A DNA stretch of 64,000 bases from Russula earlei (taxonomy: Eukaryota > Basidiomycota > Agaricomycetes > Russulales > Russulaceae), in contig JAGFNK010000062.1 of the NCBI GenBank assembly GCA_025769875.1, positions 100,248 through 164,247 on the forward strand, read 5' to 3'. A program made the position numbers and the translations under genes. Of this stretch, positions 34,891-45,797 are shown one piece after another (within the stretch, counting starts at the first letter, position 1; every line of letters starts with the position of its first letter). Under the pieces are notes generated by a model. The model searched no databases. It was not told the origin of the DNA and saw only the letters and a program-made list of their open reading frames with translations.

Positions 34891-34904
34891 TTAGAACAAG
34901 CTTA
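34891..34904 (+). promoter_or_regulatory. Gyp-3 self-primer site
   Basis: AGAACAAGCTTA (34893-34904) is the exact complement of TAAGCTTGTTCT (34617-34628) at the predicted RNA 5' end. It repeats most of the left arm of the LTR hairpin. Confidence 0.8.
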
Positions 34905-34966
34905 CCGCTCGAACCCTCGACCCCGAACCACGCGCTCGCCAGAAAAATATATCGATTTCTTCCAAC

Positions 34967-36670
34967 ATGACTACAACTCGAGACTGGAAGACCAAAGGAT
35001 ACCAAGTCCCAACCATTGAAGGACTGGCTGCCCTCAAGTGCCCCTTTGAACTACTACCTGATCAGGAAAAGAATGTCCCCAGCATAACCATGTTCAACGA
35101 CGGCGTTGAATTCTATACAATACAGAAAGACAGCGTGCCTTGGACTGGCTACTATGCCAATTGGATGGGTGCCAAGGTAGCCCTCAGTCATCTCTATGGC
35201 CTCTGGTTCAAAATCGAGAGACGAGGAGACTCGTGGGAAGTGAAAGGCGTCGCTCGACCGGCCTTCAGACTTCAACAAAGCCCGCTCCGAGGCATCAATA
35301 TCACCACACTGACAGCCTCAGGAGCTCCTCTCCCTAGATCCAGAGCCCCTAGTCACGCTTTGACACCAGGACCAGCCCTGACCACCCACGCTCCAATGGA
35401 GCTCAAGCCGACGACAACGACAAATGTTTTCATCGCCGCCGCCGACCCCGATCCTGCCAAACCACAACCCGCTTCATCCAGAACTGGCACAACCCCCCAC
35501 TCGTGCCTTGTTCCCTGGAATGGGAGGCCGCAGAATACGACCCCCAAGCCCCGACCCCGACCCCGACGACCATGACACACGCATTGACCATGACCGCAAC
35601 ACACGTGGCGCCGATAACGGAAAACTCAAGGGAATTCCCCCCAACTTCTTCAACGGTGACCATGCACGCACCCATGCATTTTTAGTCGCGTTTAACAGAT
35701 TTATGTCCATGAATCACGACAGTAAGATTGCCAGGGATCCTATCAAAAAGTGTGCATATTTTCTCTCACTAATGAAAGGACCCAAAGTCGAAGGATGGCT
35801 CGAAGCCATGGACCAATAGCTTGAAGACGTACAAAACGACCCTACCAACATTCCACTCGGGCTCACAGCGTGGGAGGCCATGCGACAGCAATTTCAGTTG
35901 CGCGTTCACTGACTACGCAGAACGCGAAAAGGCCCAAGATCAACTCAAAGAATTGAAAATGAAAGATGGCCTACTTGACAATTACATATCTGAATTCCAA
36001 CTGCTGGCCAGATGCACGGGACTCGATGTCGACGAACCAACGGTCATGAGGCTATTCGCATGGGGACTCCCACGATCCTTGGTTGAATCAGTGCCTCGAT
36101 CTTGAAGACCCTACTTCCTTTATGGACTGGGTTGCAGCAGCACAGAAGCATCATAGAGTCTGGATGCGCAAATGCGCAATTTTATCTGACCACTCCGGCA
36201 CACGTGGATGTAATTTCAACCAACCTCAAAACAACAGACCTTGGGGATGACTCATCAATTCGGCCTGGGCCAACCATGGGAACAACCAGAACAACGCCAC
36301 ACCCGCACGCCCACGACTCCCACCACGTGATCCAAATGCGATGGACACTAGTGCGGGCGCCGCTTGCAAGGCAGTCACCGAAGCCGAAAAACAGAAACAC
36401 AGAGAAGAAGGAAGATGCTTCCATTGCTCCCTTCGAGGACATCTAACCCACAATTGCCCCACCAAACTGAAATGTGAAATGACTCGCGCACGTGCCACCG
36501 ACACGACCAACATCACACCCAAATCTCCCACCATGGAGATAATCGAAGAAAGCACTACCGATAAACTCGCAAAGGCAGCGAAAGCGCTTTCTATAGTAGA
36601 AAGGGAAGCCCTCATCAGAGCCTTGATGGGAGATAGTGAGGACAAGGAAGAGGATTTTTCAGATGCTTGA
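34967..36670 (+). pseudogene. Gyp-3 Gag
   Basis: The ATG at 34967 (MTTTRDWKTKGYQVPTIEG) opens an N-terminal domain shared with Gyp-3b. A Pro/Arg-rich linker with a shift near 35530-35570 leads into the capsid domain (LKGIPPNFFNGDHARTHAF to LLDNYISEFQLLA, about 35620-36010). The knuckle CFHCSLRGHLTHNC lies at about 36418-36459. TAG at 35817-35819, a TGA near 35912 and one near 36247, plus at least two more shifts, break it. It ends at 36668-36670, overlapping the start of pol. Confidence 0.87.
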
Positions 36671-39600
36671 GCATAACGGCGATTGCTCAAGCTTTAGGTA
36701 TCGATTCCATGTACAAGACTCAAAGAAAGTCAATATCAGTGATGACTACTATTTACATTGGATCGAACAAAGCCGAAAAGAAAGCCCTGATAGACAGTGG
36801 AGCCACTGAGTGTTTCATTTCACCCAAATTGACGAAAGAACTACACCTGCAAACACAAAAACTAAAGCCGGCCAGAAATGTCAAAAACGTCGATGGAACA
36901 CTTAACCAATCAGGAAAAGTTACCCAAGTTGTCCAACTAGAATTAAAACTACTAGGACAAAAACATACACACTAATTCCTGATCGCAGACATAGGGCAAG
37001 ACAATATTATCTTGGGATATCCATTTCTAGAGTCAACTAACCCAAGGATAAACTGGTCTAAAGGAACCATTATGGGAAGAGTTACCCTCAAAGGAAATCA
37101 AGAAACTCCAGCATGGATCAAAGCACTGGTGGACTGGGAGGAAGGCAACGAACTATGGTTGCAAACTCAAATACAAAAAACCACCATAGTACAACAATTG
37201 GCAGAGTCACAAATGAAAGATAAACCAAAGACCTGGCAAGAGATAGTTCCTCACCAATACCACCAATACGGACCAGTATTCATAGAACAAGAGTCGGAAA
37301 GATTTCCAGGACCAAGAAAATGGGATCACGCCATCGACCTAAAACCAGACGCCCCAACAACGATCAACTGTAGAGTATATCCCCTCTCACCCAAAGAAAA
37401 GGAAGAACAGGGAAAATTCCTTGAACAAAATCTACGACTTAAATGGATAAGAAGATCCAACTCACCATACGCCAGTGGATTTTTCCTCATAAAAAAGAAA
37501 GACGGTAAATTTCGACCAGTGCAAGACTATAGAAATCTGAACAAATGGACAATACCAAACGTATATCCCCTACCCCTAATCCCAGAACTCATCCATGCCT
37601 TAGCCGGAAAGGAACTCTTTACTAAATTTGACATTAGATGGGGCTACAACAACATTCGAATCAAGGAAGGAGACGAATGGAAGGCAGCCTTCAAAACTAG
37701 CGATGGACTGTTTGAGCCCACAGTAATGTTCTTCAGGACTAACAAACTCCCCAGCTACCTTTCAGACTATGATGGACAACATTTTTCAAGAAGAACTCGC
37801 ACAAGGATGGCTAAAGATCTATATGGACGACATCATCATCGCCACACAAAATGATGAAATGGAACATACGTCCAAGGTCAACCATATACTATCCAAATTA
37901 AGACAACACGACCTCTACCTCAAACCAGAAAAATGTCAATTCCACAGAAGGAAGGTAGAATACCTCGGAGTAATCATAGGAGAAGGAAAAATAACTATGG
38001 ACCCCGTCAAAGTCAAAGGAATCCAAGACTGGCCAACCCCATCAACGTTGGAAGTTTTCTACGATTCTGTAACTTTTACCGAAACTTTATACCAAACTTT
38101 TCCATAAAAGCCAGACCACTAAACAATTTGACAAAGAAAAACAAACAATGGGAATGGACAACGAAAGAAGACCAAGCCTTTCAAATCCTAAAAGAAACTT
38201 GCACATCCTATCCAGTACTTCACACCCCAGATTGGACAAAACAATTTATTCTGGACACCGACGCGTCAGGATTCGCTATAGGAGCAGTTATATCCCAAGA
38301 ATATGAAGACGGCTTACACCCCATCGCATACTATTCCAGGACGCTATTAGACGCAGAAAGGAACTACAATGCACACGACAAAGAACTAGCAGCAGTAATA
38401 TTCGGATTAAAAAGTGGACGACCATTCTTCCTAGGAGCTGATAAACCAGTTAGAATAAGGACAGACCACAAAAATCTTACATACTTCAAAGAACCACAAA
38501 AACTAACAGGACGACAAGCCAGATGGATGCAATATATGCAAGACTACAACATCACTATGGAACACGTCCCTGGACACATGCATACAATCGCTGACACACT
38601 TTCACGTTGCAAAGACCTTAACAAGGGGGTAGAAGAACAAAAAACCATGTTACTACCACCTGAAACCCTTGCACGAAAAACCTACTTACCAGACAAACCT
38701 GACAAACGACGAGAAATCCTGAGACTATTTCATGACACCCCCTTCGCAGGACACCCCGGAATAGCCAACACCTGGGATTTAGTCAAACAACATTACGAAG
38801 GACCTAGACTACGACAATTTGTAGAACAATACATCAAAGGTTGCGCCAAATGTCAAGAGTCCAAAACCAATATACCCAGAAAGAAAGCCACGACCTTTCC
38901 ACTTGACACACACGTTGAACAAGGCCCCTTTCAATACATATCAATGGACCTCATTACCGATCTACCAAAATCGGAAGGATTCAACAGCGTCCTCACTATA
39001 GTCAATCAAGGATGCTCCAAAGCGACAAAATTCATCCCATGTAACAAAACGATCGACGGAACAGGTGTTGCACACGAGTATCTGAAACACCTCGTGCCTT
39101 GGTTTGGCATCCCCAAAAGAATCATCTCCGACAGAGACCCTCGATTCGCATCAAACTTCTCTAAAGCCATATGTAAAAATCTAGGCATCAAACAAAACAT
39201 GTCCACCGCGTTCCACCCCCAAACCGATGGACAAACAGAACGAATGAATGCATGGCTAGAACAATACCTAAGACCCTGGACCACAACTCATCCACATTCC
39301 TGGGCAAAAATGCTTCCCCTGGCAGAATACGTGCAAAACTCATGGAAACATGAAACATCACGGAGATCACTGCACGAACTCCTCATGGGGTTCAAACCCC
39401 AAATTAATATCAACTTAGAAGACAACAACGTACCCTCATCCACCGATCGCCTAAAGCAACTAGAAGAAGCAAGACTAGATGCTCAACAACTTCTAGAATG
39501 CAAACAACAACCCCTAAGACCAGACATCAAGGAAATGGAAGAAGGAACCCTCGTATGGCTAGAAGCAAGGAACCTTAAAACACGAGGAACACGCAAGTTA

Positions 39601-39969
39601 ATGCCTAAAAGATACGGTCCATTTTCCATCACGAAAAGAATTTCCAAGGTCGCATACCAATTACAGCTTCTGCCATCAATGAAGATACATGACGTCTTCC
39701 ATGTCAACCTACTTCTCCCTTATAAGGAGACGGAGGAATACAGCATGCCATTCACACGACCTCCACCAACCGTCGAAAATGAAGAAGAATACAAAATTGA
39801 AGCGATTCTAGATGCTAGAAAGTTCGGACGAACACATAAACTTCAATACCTTGTGCATTGGAAAGGATACCCAACATCAGATGACTCGTGGGTCGACCAC
39901 CATGACCTCAACGCCCCAGAACTTCTAAGAGAATATTACTCCGCTTCAGCTGGACGACCCCAAATATAA
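36667..39969 (+). pseudogene. Gyp-3 Pol: protease to chromodomain
   Basis: Protease ALIDSGATECF (about 36785) and NIILGYPFLEST. RT has RPVQDYRNLNKWT, FTKFDIRWGYNN and an intact YMDD (about 37823), with shifts near 37740 and 38040. From 37933 a 678-residue frame stays open: RNase H (ILDTDASGFAIGAV, NYNAHDKELAA, IRTDHKNLTY), the integrase zinc end (GCAKCQES), SMDLITDLP, ISDRDPRFAS and DGQTERMN, a GPF module (KRYGPFSITKRISKVAYQLQ) and a complete chromodomain (EEYKIEAILDARKFGRTHKL, then QYLVHWKGYPTSDDSWVD). TAA at 36973-36975 breaks the protease segment. Integrase and chromodomain appear intact in sequence. Confidence 0.92.
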
Positions 39970-40023
39970 AAGCATCACCTACAAACGATCATCCCTCACC
40001 GCTCCATTCCCAACCACTACAAC

Positions 40024-41175
40024 ATGACCTCTACACAGAACTCCCCCACCTCTTCCACTACTACCCTCATACCTACCCCTCCTTATTCTCCCACACCTAT
40101 CCACCTGCCGCTGTCCAGAGAACCTTCCCCTTCAACAGCAGCAACCATTAACACCAGAATACTCGTCCAACGTGCCACACAACACGCCGTGATGATTGTA
40201 CAAGCACGCGAACTGTGGGAAGACGACTCCCTCACTACAATACTAAGAGCCTTCGGCAATCGATCCCCTGCTCGAGGGACCAACTCACCTATCAGGACCC
40301 GCAGCCCTTCTTATCACGTTCGCTCCCCCTCACCTGACCCCATTCCAATTCCTCTGTGTACTACTACCCCCATCATCCAACAAATTGAGAACGTCATCCT
40401 ACTCAACGAGAACTTCAACCCAATTGATCTCGAAAGGACCCCACCTCCTGTCTATGAACCACCAGCCAACTGCGTTCAACCCACTGAGTTAGAAGAACTT
40501 GGAGAGGGATGGGAAGAAGGAGACCTTGGACTAGACTTACTAATCCCTGACCCTGGCAACGAAGACGACACATTACCCCCTCGCTTTGTCCTCCCCGACC
40601 TCACACACAGCTTCCCCTTCCTGCTAGCCACCTATGGCCCTGGATGTCCCACTCACCGTATTCCCATTCGAGCTCGAGCTGACCCCTATCCTTGCCCTCT
40701 CCTTACTCAGAAAGACGCCTTCCTGTTTAAAGAAGGCCTCAAACATACCACAGCTATAGACAAGGCACTCAGGTTCGAACAGGACCTGTCCCTGCAAGCA
40801 GAAGTACGACGCTACAGATTCGCAATAAAGAAAGCACGACAAATGGCAAACAGCCTCGTCACCGCTTGAGAAAGATACCACAACATGGTATGGGAGATAA
40901 GGGACTCAGAAATCAAACTAGCCAGAGCCAATGCTAAAGCTCGCCTCGAACCACGGGTCTTGTTCGGAACCATGCCTCAACTCACCAAGCAAGAACACAA
41001 GGACGCCAAAGAAGCCCTGCTAGACCTATGGTACCAATTTACCCCTCGACTTTCAGATAAATGCGCTTGGTGTCACGACGGAGGACACGATACATTCGAG
41101 TGCCCCAAGATCGCCATCTGCATTCTTTGCAATCGCCACGGACATATAGCTGATCGCTGCAGAAATCCACACTGA
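40024..41175 (+). pseudogene. Gyp-3 ORF3: accessory protein with two zinc knuckles
   Basis: A reading frame separate from pol begins 55 bp after the pol stop. The first part (40024-40869) is Ser/Pro-rich with SPSYHVRSPSP, then an acidic EGWEEGDLGL region and a charged helical segment. A TGA (40867-40869) where CGA would restore the frame separates it from 40870-41175. That part has two perfect CX2CX4HX4C knuckles in tandem (CAWCHDGGHDTFEC and CILCNRHGHIADRC, about 41064-41158), then a stop. No enzyme domain is visible. It resembles Gyp-1 ORF3 and, more loosely, Gyp-2 ORF3. It could serve as a second nucleocapsid or RNA chaperone (inference). Confidence 0.75.
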
Positions 41176-41289
41176 CGATGCAAAAGCAACAAGATATGTC
41201 AAGTCCCTCGCGATCAACTCCACTTCCACACTCATCGCTGTCAATCGACCATCATGCCCTATACCGCTTAGACATTAACAAGGGGGTGA

Positions 41290-41791
41290 TGTCACAGATA
41301 CCGGCTCTTCGGACCGGACTGGCAACCGGACAAGCCTACCTGGACAGACCTCACGTTTCCCATGCATTTCATGGCTCACTTAGCCTCACATGTACCACTA
41401 CTTTCCAGTGTGTTCCACTCTCGATCGCCTCGCCACTGCCTCACTGTTACCTTGCATCTACTATTTGATATAGGATGCTTTGTCTATATAAACCTGTCCC
41501 TAGCAGAGAACAAGCCTTAAGCTTGTTCTCTTGTGAATATCACTGGATTCTAGCTTCGGACTGTAGGCTTGCAGGAAATCAAGCAATCGACTCAAGAATC
41601 CTCTCTACTCTCTAAAGTCTTCTAGTGCGAAGACAAGTCCACTATATTCCCTCTCCGCGGTACACACTAGCCTTAGCTGTGTTGTCACCGAGATCCCCGA
41701 ATCTAACAAGAACTCATCGTCTCGCTCGACTCAGTGTGCACGTCTCGCACGTGAACCAATTTGTCAGTGACACCATCCCCAGTCGGTGACA
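41290..41791 (+). repeat. Gyp-3 right LTR
   Basis: 502 bp, preceded by the polypurine tract CAAGGGGGTGA (41279-41289). Confidence 0.95.
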
Positions 41792-41796
41792 CCCCA

Positions 41797-42415
41797 TAGC
41801 CCAATATCATTTTAACGCCCACAAGTCTACTACCACTAAAAGAACCCCATACAAACTCCTCATTGGCTTTAACCCTCAAGGACTTGGCACCCAACTCAAG
41901 TCCAAGTTCCCCGGAATCCAAGAACGACTCCAAGCGCTAAAAGATATGAGGGAGTCAGCACAAGAAACAATGAGAAAACACAAAACAACTGGGTCAAAGA
42001 AACTAAGTTCAAGGGTTTCGAAGAAGGACAAAAGGTTTGGCTAGAAGGCACTAACCTAAAAACCCCTCATCAGTTTCATAAGTTCCGCCCCAAACGGTTC
42101 GGACCCTTTACCATCACCAAGAGAATCTCCCATGTCACCTATCAACTACAACTTCCCCCCCAGTGGAAGATCCATAACGTGTTTTACGCTTCCCTCCTAT
42201 CTCCAGTCACAGAAACAGCCGAACATGGACCAAATTTTTCCGAACCACCACCTGACCTTATCTCGGGAGAATACGAAGTTGAAAAAATCACCGCTCAACA
42301 TATCCACAGGGGCCGTCTCCAGTACAGGGTCCGATGGAAAGGGTAATCCGCAGCAGAAGATACATGGGAGCCCCTTTCAAACCTTAAAAACGCTCAAGAT
42401 GCTATCACCATGTTT
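41797..42415 (+). pseudogene. Gyp-2 Pol: integrase C-terminus and chromodomain
   Basis: Resumes as IAQYHFNAHKSTTTKRTPYK. The GPF module is KRFGPFTITKRISHVTYQLQ, then KIHNVFYASLLSP. The chromodomain is EYEVEKITAQHIHRGRLQYR followed by VRWKG*SAAEDTWEP (about 42271-42380), with a TAA at the usual GY tyrosine. Frameshifts occur near 41960. Confidence 0.87.
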
Positions 42416-44125
42416 CACCTACAACAACCCACCAAACTCCGTACCATGTCTTCCATTGACCTTGACCCCACAGAGTCACGTCACTCAGACGAAAGTCTAG
42501 ATGACCTAGAGAACCAGTTCTCAAACCTTACGATACAACAACATACCCTACTCCCCCGAATTAACTCCCGTAACCCCCCTTCCTATTCAGTTAATGACCC
42601 CACTATCCCCAACTGCAGACATACCATCTTTAACATAGCCGCCAGGGAACAACTGTTTTCCGGGATTCTTTCCCCTGGCGACTTCCGCGGCTTTCAACTT
42701 CTCATGATGGACCCCCGTTTTTCAGAGTTTCATTTGTCCATACAGAGAGCAGTACTTACAGATTTGGTATGGAATCACATTACATGGTCAGCCTCCATAA
42801 ATACTCCCACTCCTTCTGAGTGGTCAGCCTGGCATCACAAACATGCTACCTCCACGTACAATACCCCCATGTCGTCCCCTGCTCCCAACTCGTCCCCTCT
42901 ATCTATTCTCACCCCTTCCCCCACCATCAAACAAGAACCCCTCTCGCCCGAAGTCATCCAGCACATCATTGACCAACGCACCCTCAGCGTCCCAGAAGAG
43001 ACCAAACTTCAGGACCTCGCCACCACCCTCAACCCGCTTGCCATTCGCAAAGGAACCCCCTCACCTACCCCAACTGAAGCGGACCCCACTCACCCTGGCC
43101 CCCCTTGGTTTGTTTACGAACCTTATACACATGTTCCCCCTTTCTATATTCACGTTAACGGGCGGAAACACCTTCTACCATACTTACGCGTCGCCCTATA
43201 TAATGACGAACCTATGCTTCTAGGAACCATGGGTTGAGGAGAGCCTGCTTATGGAGAAAAGCTCATTGCCTGACCTGTCGTCTCTGCCCCCCGCCCTTCT
43301 GTGACTGCCTCTGACCTCCACCTTCTAATCAAGAACCATCCTTTTCACTTTGACACCGCCCAAGCTCTCGAGAACCTTCACGACCCTGGTGCCCTCGCTG
43401 ATGTCTACCATCTCCGTATCAGTTCATTCCAGTTGAAGGTCTTGGAGGGCAAACGTGCTTCTATCCAAGGAGCACTAAGCGTTCTTCAGGGACAGCTTGC
43501 TGATCAACTTCACGAGATTCAGGCCCACACTAAAGAAACCACTGCCATCCGCAGTCGCCTTCAGGCCAATAATACTTCCGTCCGAGTTTGTCACCAGCTC
43601 GACAACCTGATGTCTGATGGGGGCCTCACCCGCGATACTGGACCTTATTACTCACTGGCAGGGAGTTATGACAAAATTGAGGAATCAAAAGAGCCATCTA
43701 CTTCTTCTTCTCCTCCACTACCCACTTGCCCTCCCCTCTCCCTGACCCCCCCCCTCAAGTACCTCCCTCGTGTCATTGATCAATCCCAGAACAACACCCC
43801 TATGGGTTCACCCTCCCACTTCCCTCAAATGTATTCCAATGACGCTAGCACTCCCAACACCCCTCTCACCCCCGCACGTATGACCAAGGCGCAGCGACAC
43901 CAACTCCAGAAGCAACAACACGTCTGCAAACATTGCAGCACCAGAGGGCACTGGAACAAAGATTGCAACAGACCCCACACCAACTGTAGCGGACAGGTGG
44001 ATTGCATCCTCCGGAGGACCCATTGGAGCTACAGAGGCTTTTGTCCCAGAGCAATGGGGCCCCAGAGCGCATGGCCAGAAGTCGAAGGTGATGAACTCCA
44101 CGAGTCAGGCCCTGAGACCGATTAG
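42410..44125 (+). pseudogene. Gyp-2 ORF3: accessory protein with zinc knuckle
   Basis: Overlaps the end of pol in another frame (MFHLQQPTKLRTMSSIDLDP). The first part ends at 43235-43237; a second stop-bounded part starts near 43301 and runs to 44125. Seen: an N-terminal globular segment, a Ser/Thr/Pro-rich linker, a coiled-coil-like segment (LEGKRASIQGALSVLQGQLA), another Ser/Pro linker, then one knuckle CKHCSTRGHWNKDC with a following Asn-Cys (about 43924-43990). Two TGA/TGG-type breaks (43235 and 43272) look like decay. It parallels the third ORFs of Gyp-1 and Gyp-3. Confidence 0.7.
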
Positions 44126-44155
44126 TTCGGAGAACTAAGCGTGAGGGGGGCATGA

Positions 44156-44778
44156 TGTTGTAATTTACCCCCTTGTCAGTAATCCCTCTCATTATTGTTC
44201 TTCTTTGTTATCCTTGTCCCCGTGGTTACTGTTTCATCCCTTGATGGTGATCCCCTATTGTTTCACCTATTGTGTTTCACTTGTCGTGTTTCACCTATTG
44301 CGTTTCACTTATTGTGTTTCACCTATTGTCGAGTTACTTTTGCTATTGGTCTACCTTTATCTATTATTCTGCTTATGGTACTGTACAGCCTCGTTACATA
44401 CAGTATTTAAGCGCCTGTAGAAGCTGGGGAATGCCCCAAGCTTAGCTTTGTCCCATTTCCTGTCACATCCCTTGCCCTGTACTCTCTCTCAATCACAACT
44501 TGCTTGTGCTGGCCTATGCTTTGCTCGATCTCAGCATACCTCAAGGAACCCTTGTGTTCCTCTTCCTCTTCTGCTTCTCTCTCATTGTCCTCCTCTTCTG
44601 TGAAACCAGGAGATCGACTCTGTCTGTGGACTGAGTCATTATCTGACTCAGCCTTGAGACACTAAACCTCTGATCCGGTCTCTTTGAGCCAGCCCCCATT
44701 GAACCCTTGAACCAAGCCACAAGGACTTGGCCCCACTGAACCTTGAGCTAACGCTCTTACGGCCATGATGCCATAACA
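44156..44778 (+). repeat. Gyp-2 right LTR
   Basis: 623 bp, nearly identical to 29539-30162, preceded by a purine tract and followed by the GGTAT duplication. Confidence 0.95.
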
Positions 44779-44785
44779 GGTATGG

Positions 44786-45303
44786 TGTTAGGATTCTTGT
44801 GTTCTCATCTGCTTACCTATGTTTTGATGAATCATCTGTGCTTACTCATCTGCTTACTTCTGCTTAGTGATTTGCTTAGTGGTCAGCTAACCAATTGCTT
44901 ACTCACCGCTTACCAATTGATGACAGATACTAGGAAAGAATGACTCATGTGTGAGTCATTCCTGACACTCTTGAATTGCGCTTTATATTTTTGGATACTA
45001 CTGGTCCTCAGCTATGTGCACCCAAGTTTCATATGAATCAGATCAGCTGTTGTCGAGATATCGTATAAATACTCTGCTGTACCAAGAAGTCGAGCCTTAC
45101 GCTCAACTTACTCTCTTACAAGAAACAATTATCTTGTCAACATTCTAAAACTACAGTCATCACTTTAAGTGAAAGAGGCCCCTCTCTTTTCTTACATTTA
45201 TTCTTCCTGAGATAATATCAAAGGGTTTGAAGTCTAGTGCTTGAACTATATCAAGCAACTCTTTCACTAAGAGTTTGGTAATGAGATCAGTCAGATCTTA
45301 ACA
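44786..45303 (+). repeat. Gyp-1 right LTR
   Basis: 518 bp, TGTTAGGATTCTTGTG...AGATCTTAACA, followed by TACAA. It pairs with the split left LTR at 14298/20405. Confidence 0.93.
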
Positions 45304-45797
45304 TACAAGGGGCTCACTAGGCCGACCATAGAAGAACTGGCAGCCCTCAAATGCCCCTTTGGATTGCTTCCTAACCAAGAGAAGAATGTCCCTAGCATGA
45401 CCACGTTCAACAATGGCATCAACCTTTTTACCATATTAACCAACAGTGTACCTTGGACAGGCTACTATGTCACCTGGAAAGGTGCAAAGGTGGCCCTAGG
45501 TCACATCTATGGCCTATGGTTTGAAATTTTGAGATGCAGAGACACCTGGGAAGCAACGTGCATGGCTCACCCAGCCTTCAGACTCACACAGAGTCCCCTC
45601 CAAGGAATCAACCTCTCCCAACTAATTGGTTCTGGAGAACCCCTTCCAGGTTTGAAAGCCCCAAGCTGCACTCTGACACCTGGACCCACACCACCAACTG
45701 ATGCTCCAATGCAGCTCGAACCAACAACAATGATGAACATTTTCATCACCACCACTGATCCCAACCCTCCTCAACCATAACCCACATCATCCAGAAC
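45304..45797 (+). pseudogene. Gyp-3b gag, continued
   Basis: Continues the gag begun at 14269 and aligns with Gyp-3 Gag residues from about 12 to 170 (ELAALKCPF, PWTGYYVTWKGAKVALGHIYGLW, PAFRLTQSPLQGINL). A TAA at 45778-45780 lies near its end. It is cut after CCAGAAC at 45797 by the hAT-like repeat. Confidence 0.88.

Larger units (their letters stand above)
34389..41791 (+). mobile_element. Gyp-3: youngest chromovirus in the nest
   Basis: 7403 bp, with 502-bp LTRs at both ends (TGTCACAGATACCGG...TCGGTGACA) and the perfect duplication CCCCA (34384-34388 and 41792-41796). It splits the Gyp-2 integrase between WLP and IAQYHF. Its LTRs differ by roughly 25-30 transitions. It keeps a long intact pol segment (37933-39969). 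The older Gyp-3b fragment that underlies the whole nest belongs to the same family. Confidence 0.95.
29539..44778 (+). mobile_element. Gyp-2: chromovirus carrying Gyp-3
   Basis: LTRs 29539-30162 and 44156-44778 (TGTTGTAATTTACC...GATGCCATAACA) are flanked by the perfect duplication GGTAT (29534-29538 and 44779-44783). Without Gyp-3 it is about 7.8 kb. Order: LTR, self-primer site, gag, protease, RT, RNase H, integrase, chromodomain, ORF3, polypurine tract (GAGGGGGGCATGA, 44143-44155), LTR. Protease, RT and integrase active sites each carry a G-to-A type change. Confidence 0.95.
14298..45303 (+). mobile_element. Gyp-1: Ty3/gypsy chromovirus holding the nested insertions
   Basis: Family A LTRs at 14298-20598 (split by Cop-3) and 44786-45303 share the 5-bp duplication TACAA (14293-14297, 45304-45308), and the gag of Gyp-3b is collinear across the two flanks, so the LTRs belong to one insertion. 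The two LTRs also share variants that other family A copies lack. Removing Cop-3, the solo LTR 25368-26249, the reversed LTR 28350-28865 and Gyp-2 leaves about 8.5 kb: LTR, primer site, gag, protease, RT, RNase H, integrase, chromodomain, extra zinc-knuckle ORF, polypurine tract, LTR. All coding parts are broken. Confidence 0.9.

Noticed and set aside
14298..45303. Two independent solo LTRs of family A instead of one element
   Set aside because: Each LTR alone lacks a matching duplication, but the outer flanks TACAA/TACAA match, Gyp-3b gag is collinear across them, and a primer site and a polypurine tract lie just inside.
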